Source: Chaunax sp. Z400 (taxonomy: Eukaryota > Chordata > Actinopteri > Lophiiformes > Chaunacidae). From it: a stretch of DNA of 64,000 bases. Shown in pieces: positions 46,236-56,640 of the stretch. Position 1 is the stretch's first letter, and each line of letters opens with the position of its first letter. The position numbers and the translations under genes were made by a program. The stretch covers positions 10,497,594 to 10,561,593 of the forward strand of contig CM075184.1 in NCBI GenBank assembly GCA_037577475.1. The letters run 5' to 3'. Under the pieces are notes generated by a model, which made no database searches, was not told the DNA's origin, and worked only from the letters and a program-made list of their open reading frames with translations.

Positions 46236-46908
46236 GCTGTAATAACTATGATACAGTACTGTACAATAATAATAATGTTACTATGACTAATAATAAAATG
46301 GTAGCACCGTGTTTCAACCAGGACCACAGCTCTAGGTCCAACCACAGTCCATGGGAACCTGTGATATGGGAGAACACAAAGACTTGGGGACGAAGCCAAG
46401 TCAGTAACATGTATTAATGATGGATAAATGGGACATGAATATGTAGAGGAGAGGGAGAGGATGAAGGAGAGGAGCTCAGTGCATCTTGGGAAGGCCCCCA
46501 TGCAGTCCCCCAGCAGTCTTGGTCCTGATCCCACTTTCAGTGCCATCATTATCAGCTTTGTGACAGCAGAAAAAACCTAATCTTGGCTTTCTTCCGAATT
46601 ATGCCGTGGGTGAAAGGTTCAGAAGAATGCAAGAATCTCACTCTGAGTCAGCTGATCCTGTATATAAGGCTTATGAAATCTTGTGAGAACGTGAGGCACC
46701 TACAAAAAGCAAAACAGCGCTTTGGACCGATGAACAACAACAGGACATCCGAGCCACTTGAAATCAAAGCTGGTGGTATATTTTTCACGATTATGATATT
46801 TTAATAGTATATTGTATGGGATTTAAGGCTAAATTGGTATTTTGGTAAAAGGGCACATGCTCAAAGTAACGTCCATGTTACCCAGTTTAGAAAAACCCTT
46901 TCATAGAG

Positions 46909-46911
<3 letters not shown>
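46236..46911. other. Non-coding, nothing recognised
   Basis: An (AAT)-rich patch at 46264-46300. The 121-codon minus-strand frame 46184-46549 overlaps the preceding repeat's end and has no domain. Confidence 0.5.

Positions 46912-46940
<29 letters not shown>
46912..46940. repeat. (GT)n microsatellite
   Basis: About 14 uninterrupted GT units. Confidence 0.95.
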
Positions 46941-47559
46941 CCCTGGACTGAGATAAGAAGATGGTTCCACAGGACAGGATCCTTTACCTGACGGCTCTGG
47001 CTCACTTACTGTTGGGTGACTATAGGAGCCACAGGTAACCCTGCATCCTGGGAGCGTAGTTGAGTAATAAATACTACGAGTAATACTATGAGCTCTAACA
47101 TATGATGGTGGCATTAGAGGCTTTTGTTTGTGAGGAGAAGTCATTTGATGTTGTGCGATGCAATAACTGGATGCTCACTTGCTGTCTGGAAATGGTGTCA
47201 GAATGCAAATAAAGGTGTTTTTTTTTTCTTTTGGCTATAAGACATCAACTGAAATATTAGTCTGTAGGAATATTAAACGCAAAATAATGAATCTTTAAAT
47301 GCTGGAAACCTTTTTGCAAATAATGCTTGTGTGGGTTTAAAAAATCCAGCTTACCTATGTGAATATTTTACTGGACCTGATCTGAAATGATGTGACTGGA
47401 TCAGCCAACACTTGATTATGACATCAGCCTCACCTCCATTTGGCACATCTTTGGCCAATCTCATATTATCCTCTGCTCAGACGAGGGAGCGGCTTCTTCA
47501 GCGGAGAATCCCTCCTCTAACCTCCCTGGCTTTTCTATTCCATCTCTTATAGGGAGAAG
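46941..47559. other. Non-coding, nothing recognised
   Basis: Mixed unique sequence; no gene. Confidence 0.5.
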
Positions 47560-48060
47560 AAAAATAGAAACGAACAGTGATGTGAGCAATCCCCTGACAC
47601 TCAGAGATTGCAATAATCTCTTCACTTCTCTACATTCTTCGATTCCTAATACGTTCCTACAAAAACAAATTTATGATAATCCACCAGTCGCATATCCATT
47701 GCTGTTGTGAAATCCGCATGAGGGCAGCCAAACATGCCTTTTCTTTTCCTTCTGTATTCGTAAGTATGGAAGCACAACAGCATTGTGCTCTGTAATAATT
47801 ACTTCAAGCACACTTTTAGTCTCACACTTTCACAGCCCTATTTAATGTAAATTTTGGATTACCATATCCCCGCAGTGATTTAGAAGTTCACATAATTCAA
47901 CACTCTCTGGATCTAACGCCTGAATTCTTTAGAGTCCAGGATGAACACATGCTAATCTGCCTTGATGTTATAGAGATGTATGTACATATGTAGAGCTCTC
48001 ACAAAGGATTGTGGTCCTCATCACGCTCAGAAGATAGCACCCTGGTGAAACCAACATATG
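47560..48060. promoter_or_regulatory. Candidate conserved non-coding block
   Basis: Repeat-free unique sequence with CAATAATCTCTTCAC, CAAATTTATGATAATCCACC, TGTAATAATTACTTCAAGCA (palindromic TAATTA) and CAGTGATTTAGAAG. It is the left end of the densest run of such DNA in the window (47.5-51.7 kb). Confidence 0.3.
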
Positions 48061-48138
48061 TGAGGTGGGTGTTATGTTACTAATGAAGAGACACTTCTGT
48101 AGGTTTCCCTCAGCTCACCACTGGCAGCCTTTCACATG

Positions 48139-48140
<2 letters not shown>

Positions 48141-48192
<52 letters not shown>
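48141..48192. repeat. (TG)26 microsatellite
   Basis: 52 uninterrupted bases of TG, preceded by ATGCA. Confidence 0.97.
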
Positions 48193-48193
<1 letters not shown>

Positions 48194-48289
48194 CTGTTGG
48201 CAAGGTGAATTGTCATTTACACTTTGTCATTATACCAATCGAGCAAATTAGATATAATTGGTGAGTTTTAGAGGATTTTTTTTACAGTT

Positions 48290-48620
48290 TTTTTGTGCTA
48301 TAAGCTAACCTGCTCCTGGCTCCACCTAAATATTTACCGCTCTGACATTACAGTCATATCAATCTCATCATGTCTCTGCAAGAATGCATATTAGCATATT
48401 CCCCTAAATGTCAAGCTCATCATTTAAAGACAGTGCCTGGATGAACATGATTGTTTACGTTTGCACATCACTATGGTTAATTGTGTCTGCTTTATAAGTT
48501 TAAGTTCACGCTGCCAATAATGACACGGTGGTAGTTTTCATATACGGCTGAGCTGTGTGCAGTTTGGCCGCTAATAGGTTTCTTGTGAGCGGGTCTGCCG
48601 CTGCTCTCTAAAGGTAATAT
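48290..48620. promoter_or_regulatory. Candidate conserved non-coding block with POU-like site
   Basis: AGAATGCATATTAGCATATTCCCC (48382-48405) holds two overlapping POU/octamer-like half sites. Further on come CATGATTGTTTACGTTTGCA (forkhead-like TGTTTAC, 48455-48461) and CGCTGCCAATAATGACACGG. No repeat signature and no frame. Confidence 0.33.
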
Positions 48621-48776
48621 GTCACAGTCAAAGTCCCCCTGGCTGTGTGGTCTGTCTCACCGCCGTCCTTCCCCACTCCATCAAGTCGTCCCTCTGCAAA
48701 GAGTCGCCTCTGGGGGGGACGCCTTCCCAGGAGTGTCTAGAAGTCTTTAGGTAATGCTGGATACAGATATAGCACT

Positions 48777-48778
<2 letters not shown>

Positions 48779-48811
<33 letters not shown>
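48779..48811. repeat. (TG)n microsatellite
   Basis: 33 bases of uninterrupted TG, 580 bases from the (TG)26 tract. Confidence 0.97.
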
Positions 48812-48813
<2 letters not shown>

Positions 48814-49723
48814 CATTGATAGTGTGTATAAGAACGTGTCTGGTTAAAGAAACTGTTTTCCTTTAAACTGCCCTCTTTAAAAAAGAGACAAAGACACAAA
48901 TCTAATCCGAGTATTTATTATAAGGTCTAACATTTAAGACCATCTGCTGCTTCTGCTTCTCTTTTTCTCAGCAGCTGCAAACCTCTGTGAAACTGAATGT
49001 CATAATTAATCACTCTGATTCGGGATCACTGGCATTTCACCATCAAGCCCATATGCTCTGAAATTGATTCTGTGTCCATTTTTGATGCCTAAATCAACTT
49101 TAAATAGTATGATATAATATGAGATGTGTTATATTATTATAATATAAGTGAAGTTAAAGTATAATTGTAGCTACTGCAAAACAATTATACACTGATACGT
49201 TTGCTATCCTTGGTCTTACTCTCAGATTTTATCATCATCTATTGTGACTGTTGATCAAGAAAACTCATCATTTTCGACGTCTTGATAAATGAGACTCCAG
49301 CAAGAAAGATGTTAATCAGTATGAGGAGTGTTTATGGTTTAATACAACTTGGCTTTCATTTTAGTAGCTCCAGCTATTAATTATAATAACACAGCATTCA
49401 ACACAACAGGTGCTGAGACTTTAGAGAGGTATATTTCTAAAAAAGAAATAGGTGCAGCAGGTCATCATGAGCAATCGATGAATCCAGTGTTTGTATGTAA
49501 AACTGTTATGGGTGCAAGAGCCACACTGGTAATAACTGCAGTAAAGAGAGTTTTTAGTAGGGTTGAGATCAGATGTACCAGCATTTGTCTCAAGTTTTGG
49601 GACAATTTTATTTATTTATTTATCTATTCCATTGTACCATATGCACCCTTGACAGCAGATGTACCATATGATGAAGTACCTCTGTGTGGTACTGTGTCAG
49701 AACACATTTTAAATGTGAATTGA
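48812..49723. other. Non-coding, no gene seen
   Basis: AT-rich, with (TTTA)n at 49611-49625. The 124-codon frame 49349-49723 (+) has no recognisable domain and passes through the TTTA repeat (Leu-Phe-Ile-Tyr), so it is not called. Confidence 0.45.
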
Positions 49724-49808
49724 GTGTGTTGAGCCCTGTCAAATAAGAATTTCTGTCACTGATGGGACAGACAGTAAAGATTATCTATCTATCTATCTAT
49801 CTATCTAC
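49724..49808 (+). mobile_element. Retroelement 3' tail seeding (TATC)n
   Basis: AAATAAGAATTTCTGTCACT GATGGGACAGACAGTAAAGA TTATCTATCTATC resembles the fish non-LTR end 'aagaatttcc…gggacaataaaggattatctatc'. The tail is the TATC microsatellite itself (49779-49806). It is a clear example of a microsatellite born from a retroelement tail. Confidence 0.6.
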
Positions 49809-50269
49809 ATGTTGTTCCAAAACAAATGCAATCTATATTATCAGCAGCTAGAGGTCTGAATCAAGAGATTAGTATGAAATTAAAATTATTTAAAATTATA
49901 TAAAGAATAAAACTGATAAATGAAACCAATTTAATACCATTTAACGTGCATCTTTTTCCAAATTTTGATTTGATCGGGTGAATTTTTAATACAATTGTGT
50001 TAAGATCAGAGTATATTCGTGAATGTAGTGTTGGTGATGTAGATTCATGTGATGATGAATCCAACATGATGTTCACATATTAGATATAGTTATGTTGTTT
50101 TGATAAAAGTAACAAAAACCAAAACATAGCAGGCTGTTGAACCAATCCTGTATCTGTCAGCTGAATTGGCTAACATAGCCTCACTCTCCCTTTTCAACAG
50201 AAGCCTTGGACCGGATTGATTCTCTCTCTTTCTTCCCATTTCAACAGAGTGACTGAGAGCCATTGATTC
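49809..50269. other. Non-coding, nothing recognised
   Basis: AT-rich unique sequence. Confidence 0.5.
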
Positions 50270-50860
50270 CCTCACAGTTCAGGCGAGACCAGCTGCTGTG
50301 TTGCCTGGCGAGAGGCAGAGACGTAGTCGAGCGAGAGAGAGGTCACCGATATGATTATCCCCGAGTGTCAATACAAAGGGGAGAAGCAGGAAAGGCCCCC
50401 GCTGAGCTGGAAAATGAATGGTTCTGACCTCATCAAACCTGAGGAAGAAGCATCTCCACTTGCTAATTAAGATTGAGTGGGAAAAAGTCATCAGTGTACA
50501 AGGCCGGCCATCTTAGCCAAAGTTAATCAAGCTCATTTCACTTCACCGTTCTCTGCGTTTGTCAGGAGACGACGCTCAGGACGGCACAGGAAAGGGGCGA
50601 TGCTTTTGGCAGAATTTTACAATCATGACAACAGCCTTCGCTCAATAACACCAGTCCATCCCTGCCTTTAGTCTCCAGTGTGAGACTCACTGGATTGGCT
50701 TGCATCCTTGCAGCGTGTGCTCATTTCATCCACATGGTAAGGGAATGATGTCCCAATAACAGGCTCGTTATTCCCAATTAAACTCTCTAACATCCATCAT
50801 AAACCGCCACTGCAAACCAAGCACAGAGCCATTATTGGTTCCCATTAATACTGTATATAC
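50270..50860. promoter_or_regulatory. Candidate conserved non-coding block (strong texture)
   Basis: GC/CpG-enriched unique DNA (50283-50400 and 50530-50600: GAGACGTAGTCGAGCGAGAG, AGGAGACGACGCTCAGGACG) with interleaved homeodomain sites (CTTGCTAATTAAGATTGAG 50459-50477, GTTAATCAAGC, CCCAATTAAACTC). Frames on both strands are short. It is the most enhancer-like block by eye, but conservation is untested. Confidence 0.4.
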
Positions 50861-50890
50861 AAGCAGATGGTGACAGAGTGGAGACTATGC

Positions 50891-50893
<3 letters not shown>

Positions 50894-50936
<43 letters not shown>
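50894..50936. repeat. (TG)n microsatellite
   Basis: 43 bases of uninterrupted TG directly right of the preceding block. Confidence 0.97.
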
Positions 50937-50938
<2 letters not shown>

Positions 50939-51079
50939 GCGGGTGGCAGTAAAACAGCATAATCCAGCTCCATATCTGTTTAAATATTTCAGAGTTTGCA
51001 CAGCAAAAAAATTAGATTTATGACACAGATGCACATAAAGCACATGCAAACAAAAGCACAGAGACGCATGCAGCCGCAT

Positions 51080-51700
51080 TATAATGTGGACTGAGCAATT
51101 AGTTCAACAAATAGCCTATCATCATCGGCAGCCACAGAGTGAGGTCTCTCCCCGTGGTTAGGAAGGTAAAAATCCCTGACTGAAATCTCATACAACACCA
51201 TCACCCTGTCTCTGACACCTTTTAGAAGCTCTCAGTGGGTGTCTCGCTTTCACCTCTGCAGATGGGTAGTAATCACACTTCCAGCATCACAGAGTACACC
51301 GCCGCTGACAAGAGACACTGCCCATCCTTATCAGACAGAGAAACATGGATGACCCGGATCACGCAAAGCACCCGGTGATCCTTGAGGAAGGTGTCCTCCC
51401 TACAATGTGCTCCGTATGAGTAATGGGGATATTGGAGGACGGATCTGATTATCGCACCCCTCCACAACTTCCCGACAAGAAAAAAATAAATAAAAATAAC
51501 CGCTCCAGTGTCAAAGCTGTAGTCAGATGACAGCTAGCGCAGCGTGGTGCCCAAGGCAGCCACCCATCCGCATCTTACATAGGCTTTTCTGAAGGTCAAT
51601 CTTCAGCTGCCCTCCACATGGCTGCAGTCCTGTTTACCTCTCTCTGAAAGCCAATTACATCACTGCGGTGCTGTGCCAGTCAAAGCTGTTATATTTCACA
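51080..51700. promoter_or_regulatory. Candidate conserved non-coding block
   Basis: Unique, GC-balanced sequence with retained CpG (51297-51310 ACACCGCCGCTGAC; 51351-51378 GACCCGGATCACGCAAAGCA…CCGG) and AGCAATTAGTTCAAC. No repeat signature. The frame 51273-51467 (-) is featureless. Confidence 0.3.
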
Positions 51701-53042
51701 CGCAGACACACGGCGACATGCACTTACACAGATGCAAGCGCGCACACCCACACACACAGGCAAACACCTGCAGCAGCAACTCTTTATTAGAAGACACGGA
51801 TAATGCCTTTTTGACCTGTCTGAGGTAAAATATATCGACGAGCACTCATGGAATGATTATTTACAGCTGAGGCACATCAGGAGGCAAGTTAGTGAGAGCA
51901 TGAAAAACGATGGTTTATTTACCATGGGGTTTTATATTGGGTTGAATGTGAGATGATTATAAACCTGTCTTCATTATCTGAAAAATGGAGAGGCCTTGCT
52001 AATGCCTGCTGATTTATTCTATAACCTCGAGGGTTTAATTCTTGATTTATGCTACTCAATGACAGCTTGTATAATCATACAAGTGTTGGTAAAATAGTGA
52101 TGGATGGCAGGTTGTTGTCCTCTGCAGTACTTTAGCTTCTACCTATTACACGGAATGATGGCAGCCTGTATGATCATGTAAGGGTGGGAAATCTTCTCTT
52201 TCCCAGATAGATGTTTAGATTGAAAAAAAAACACTCATGATATTATAAATCCTAGCATTTAAAAGCAGATCTAAACAGCTGTGTTTTGTTGTCATCCATG
52301 TGGCAATGACCAAGAGACACATATATGAGAAAAATGTACACACCACACAAGCACTGTCCACGTTCTTCTCTGCCATCTACAGACAGCATTAGGGAGTGCT
52401 TGACTAACGGATGGGCACCTGCAAAGACATTTGTATGTATGTCAGTCTCTGCAGTGTACCAGTCTTTGTCTCATCATCTAGCTCATGTCGTATATCTGTC
52501 TGCTATTAGTGAAGATTTAAATAAACAGAACTTTTTGTTCTCTTTCCTGGACTTCTTAACTGAACATGTATGCCTCAAGAAACGTGTAGGTTCACATGTT
52601 ATTTCCTGCAAGAGCATCAGTGGATCCAGCAGAAGTAGGGCAGCAGATGTGTATAAGTATCCAGATGACCACCATCTGCTATTTGTGGTGTTGCTGTTGC
52701 TGTGTGGACCAGAAATGTTGCAGGAAGCACAAAGAAAATGCGCAGGTCTCTGTCAAAGTAAATGAACAAAAAAAAAAAAGCATTGTTTCGTCTTTCAGCT
52801 GCTCTGTCATCAAGCCTCAGGTAACCTTGGATCGAGCTTTCTGAGGCAGAATGATGGGCACAAACAAGAGGAGAAGTGTTTTGCATGCAGACAGAGTGTG
52901 ATAACATCACTGATAAAAGTCAGAATGTCTTCTATTGAAAGAAGCAGCTACAGTTATCATGATTCTGGGACAATTAGGACACCCACCAAGTCAGTTTTTG
53001 AAAATGATAAACAAGAAAGGAAAAGGGAAGGATAGACAGTCG

Positions 53043-53045
<3 letters not shown>
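51701..53045. other. Non-coding, no gene seen
   Basis: AC-rich patch at 51742-51765. The 146-codon frame 52325-52765 (+) is the longest in the window apart from artefacts. It shows no domain, has antiparallel frames over it and ends near an A12 run, so I leave it uncalled. Confidence 0.45.

Positions 53046-53115
<70 letters not shown>
53046..53115. repeat. (TG)35 microsatellite
   Basis: Seventy uninterrupted bases of TG, the longest pure dinucleotide tract here, followed by GCGGGTGGGGGGTG. The Cys-Val open frame through it is an artefact. Confidence 0.98.
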
Positions 53116-53116
<1 letters not shown>

Positions 53117-53718
53117 CGGGTGGGGGGTGTAAACAGGTCTTGCTCTACCTACTCAAAAGGAGAGAAAGAGCCCTGGGGTGGAGCAGACACGACGGGCTCC
53201 ATCTGGCGCCTGGGCAGCCAATGAAAAGAATAGAGAGCTGTGCGAGCCAGGAAGAAGGGGAACATCATGAAAAGCTCCAACTGGATTTGTTGTCCAGTTC
53301 ATTGGCACTGGCTGCAAGGTGGCTAACGAGGCAGGTGGCTAAACAGGAAGGAGAAGTAATATCAGCAGCCTTAAATCTTCATGCAAATGTTGTCTGCTTT
53401 CCGGCTGGTGTTCTTTAAAGCTCCAAAGAAAAACAGGGATAGCACACGAACTGGGTATCTGGTAAAAAAAAAGAAAAAAAAAGGGCTCCTGTGCGGTGCT
53501 GGGGCTTGTTCACTCTTTAATAATGACTACCCTGTAGCTACTTCTTCCCATGGGTAGACAAAGTGTAGTACGTGCTCCATGCGCTACGCTCCTGAAGCAT
53601 TATGGGAGAGGAAATGATGGTAAGCAGAGAGCCATCTGCTTTGCCACTTGCCACATCTGCCTATGCCAATACCACCTCCCTCCCTCTATTTCTCAGGTGA
53701 CGAGTGGAGTGGATGTAA
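53116..53718. other. Non-coding, possibly regulatory
   Basis: GC-balanced unique sequence (53170-53350) without repeat signature, then an A-rich run (53463-53482). The 123-codon frame starting in the TG tract is not credible because a third of it is microsatellite. Confidence 0.4.
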
Positions 53719-53726
53719 ACACACAA

Positions 53727-53757
<31 letters not shown>

Positions 53758-53759
53758 TA
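53719..53759. repeat. (AC)n microsatellite
   Basis: AC repeat with AA and GC interruptions. Confidence 0.95.
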
Positions 53760-53799
53760 CTTAAAGATCCTTAAACTTGTAATTGCCAGATGGGCGGCT

Positions 53800-54330
53800 A
53801 CAGAATATAACTGTAGAGGAATCTCACATTTCTGCACACCTGAATCTCCCTTCCTGATTCACACGTCTGCCGCATTTTCTCATACATCATTCCCAGCTGT
53901 GATAATCGACAACCGGAGGCGATGTGGATGTGATGCTGGCCGCAGCATCTCACTGACAAGGGACCTAACAGGCAGAAGGGAAAAGATGGTATGTTTTTTT
54001 AACCACCGATCTGTTTTCATTTTATCACTGCAGGAGAGCAGCAGGAATAGGCCCCAGTGTCCTTGACAGTGGCGACATTGAAGAGATGGATGTACAGCCG
54101 GTCAAAGGAAAGTCATTTATTTCCGTTGACCCACTCGGTCAAGTGGATTGAAGCTGAGCCTTTTGATTTGGCTTTTACTTTGCCTTTTTTTCCCCCCCAA
54201 CAGAGTCCACACTGCTCCTGCAATTACTGCAGACAGAGAAGGTGATGGGTCTAAGATTTTGTCCAGATAAAGGAGTCAGGATCCTATATCTCCTGTTGAT
54301 ACCATTAAGCCATCAATGAGACCAAGAGGG
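53800..54330. promoter_or_regulatory. Candidate conserved non-coding block
   Basis: Unique, repeat-free DNA with retained CpG (53901-53945) and GGTCAAAGGAAAGTCATTTA TTTCCGTTGACC (54098-54129), which contains a nuclear-receptor-like GGTCAAAGG and a nearby GTTGACC. CTGCAATTACTGCAGACAG follows at 54218. The function is inferred from texture. Confidence 0.3.
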
Positions 54331-55554
54331 GAGGGGGAGGGGTCAATGAGGGACTGTCAGTCAAAGCTTACTACCTGGCTCCTGTTTTAAACCATCTGCC
54401 ATTGAACTCCCACTGGCCTCTTTGTATCTGATCCCAACCAGCAGTGGAGGGTCGATGGACTCAAGTCATTTTGAGGAATATTTACCATTTAATGTCTTAT
54501 CAAATGCAAGAAGAGAGAAGTGCACATATTCTTGGATCGGGTTGTAGGTGGAAAGCGCTTAAGGGTTATTTGTCAAGCCAGGCGGCACTGACTGCCAGCC
54601 CCGGAATAGAAAGCCATTCCAAGTAGCGATTGTCTGACTAAGAGAGCTGAAACAACTGCAATCCAGCTGTCACGCTTTGAAAACACACAGGGATGGAGGA
54701 GCTTCATGTAAGAGGGTGCGGTTAATTTTTAGGCTGCAGCTGAGAAGCATGGGGGAGGTATTTTAGATAGTGTTGTGCAATTTAGTCACTGTGGAGCCAG
54801 TTCAACTCTAAGCCAATGTCAGTGTCAGACAGAACACCTAAATCTCTTCATGGTGCGACTTATCAAACAATAACAGATGCTCTGCAGATCCATTTATAGC
54901 TGTAAGAGATGAATATTGCGCTGTGACTTCAGGGAGGTTGCAGCACATGTGTCAACTTGTTGTAATACTCTAATATTTGATCTATTGCATAAATGTATGA
55001 GGAGTTGTCACTAGCATTTTACTTTCACATTTTGTTCAAACGCTTGTGAGGAGATTATGTCGGAAACTGAATCACAGATTACACTTGAATTCATCTAATT
55101 CCACCTCAGGTGACAATTTAATTCTGAAAAACAGAACTAAAACAATCTCACCCGACGTGCTGAGACAGCTGTCTCAAATCAAAGCAAAACGCCCCCTTCT
55201 GCTTTTCACTGCGAATCGTCTCACAGAATAGTGCTGTTCTGTTTGAAGTTGTGTAATAACTATGTCCTGACAGACTCGTGGAATGGAAGTCAACACTCTG
55301 GTGCTTGAGAAAGAAGTGAAATGAGTCTGTTTTTTCATATCATCATCGACAGTCATGGACTGTCCATAACTATTGTAATTTCTCTGCTCGAGACATCTAT
55401 CACAGTTATGGTGCGTTTTCATTTTTTCCACAAACAGAAACTGTCTGTGGTAGAAAAACACCATCTGCTCAGTTAAATCAGTGTTTTACAATAGACCATG
55501 CATAGACATGTTTAATGTATAAGACTAGTGGGATTCTAATTTTTGGGTTTCTAT
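54331..55554. other. Non-coding, nothing recognised
   Basis: Mixed unique sequence with a GAGGGGAGGGGGAGGGG G-rich patch at 54326-54341. No supported gene. Confidence 0.5.
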
Positions 55555-55738
55555 TATTATTATGGTATGGATTGCCATGAATTTTTTTACAGACCTACGT
55601 AAAAGGCCTCCAGAGAAATCCAAACTATTTTGATTATGAGCTTTTTTTCATCTTGTACGTCCGTCAAGGCAAAAGTTGCTAAGTATGTAATGTTTTCACC
55701 ATCACTTGTACTACAACTACTACTAATAAACTCTTGTT
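55555..55738 (+). repeat. Fragment of teleost 'TTGCCATGAATTT' repeat
   Basis: ATGGATTGCCATGAATTTTT TTACAGACCTACG and the following course parallel 44980-45075. Confidence 0.5.
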
Positions 55739-55875
55739 TCTTCTTCTTCTTTCAGCTGCTCTGGATTAGGGGTCACCACAGAGGATTTTTCCATCCGCAT
55801 AGTTGATCTGGCACAGGTTTTAGCAGGATGCCCTTCCTGACACAACCTCCATTTATCCGGGCTTACTTTATGTAG
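55739..55875 (+). repeat. Teleost repeat 'AGGGGTCACCACAGAGGAT'
   Basis: CTTTCAGCTGCTCTGGATTA GGGGTCACCACAGAGGATTT TTCCATCCGCATAGTTGATC TGGCACAGGTTTTAGCAGGA TGCCCTTCCTGACACAACCT CCATTTATCCGGGCTTAC is the recognisable course of a very common fish repeat. It has no coding capacity. Confidence 0.75.
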
Positions 55876-56150
55876 GTATAGTAGTGCGTGAATTTCAACA
55901 GTTTAGTGTTGTCTCAAATCAAATGACAGCCGCAACATTTGACCACAGATATCACCTAACTTTCAACGTTTAATCCAAAAAGGTACTTTGTTCACACTTT
56001 TATTTATATGTTGCAGTTTGATAAGACTCGTAAGCCCCTCCCCTATGCTCTACGAAGCAAAGATGGCGATCATTGAGGGTGATAAGTGTTTGAGTAGTAT
56101 GGAAGCATGCGATTTGGGACACAGCATGGGTTTAAGTACAAGATAAGCTA
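55876..56150 (+). repeat. Teleost repeat 'ACGAAGCAAAGATGGCGATC'
   Basis: GTAAGCCCCTCCCCTATGCT CTACGAAGCAAAGATGGCGA TCATTGAGGG…AGTATGGAAGCATGCGATTT GGGACACAGC follows a familiar fish repeat. The join to the preceding repeat is immediate, suggesting nested insertion. Confidence 0.5.
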
Positions 56151-56290
56151 CTCTTTGGAATTTTATTTAGGATTTTTTTTAAAACTTGGAGCAAAGGTTG
56201 GGCATGTGGCAGGGAAGGGGAAGGGTTTTGTAGGGACGAATTCAGATTTTATTTAATTTTTTCACTTTCTTGAGTGAATTCAGATATGCG
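56151..56290 (+). repeat. Fragment of the 7.3 kb repeat family
   Basis: AAACTTGGAGCAAAGGTTGG GCATGTGGCAGGGAAGGGGA and TTTTTTCACTTTCTTGAG parallel one unit of the repeat at 7262-7880. Confidence 0.45.
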
Positions 56291-56640
56291 CTCTCCTGAG
56301 TCCCTTCTAGTTAGCAAATGTTATCATGCTAACTATGATGGTGAGCATGGTGAACATCAACAGCAAAAATAATTAACATTTTCATTGTGAGAATATGAGC
56401 ATACTGATGCTAGCATTTAGCTCAAAGTACGGCAATGCCTGAGAATGGTATCGTCTGTGTGGCCAGAGCCTATCATCTGCAGCATAGACCTTCACTGTTA
56501 TCCACCGTTGAACTGGTTGACATGTCCCCTCATTACCATGAATACAGCCAATATATTTCATGGTGATTCGATCCCACATATACCCTTCTGCCTCTGTATG
56601 TACTCATTAGAGCACCAAATGTCTGTCTGTGGCTGAAAAT
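56291..56640 (+). repeat. Teleost 'GCTAGCATTTAGCTCAAAG' repeat
   Basis: TTAGCAAATGTTATCATGCT AACTATGATGGTGAGCATGG TGAACATCAACAG, ATTTTCATTGTGAGAATATG AGCATACTGATGCTAGCATT TAGCTCAAAGTACGGCAATG CC is the course of a common perch-like fish repeat. It is probably the continuation of the 55555 fragment after the intervening insertions, since in full-length copies known to me these parts belong to one element. Confidence 0.6.

Noticed and set aside
49349..49723. 124-codon frame
   Set aside because: It passes through a TTTA repeat, has no recognisable domain and ends at the start of a retroelement-tail-like sequence.
52325..52765. 146-codon open frame on the plus strand
   Set aside because: No recognisable domain, antiparallel frames over the same bases, and no promoter or splice context. 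Frames of this size arise by chance in 64 kb.
53047..53418. 123-codon frame beginning with Cys-Val repeats
   Set aside because: Its first part is the (TG)35 microsatellite and the remainder has no domain.
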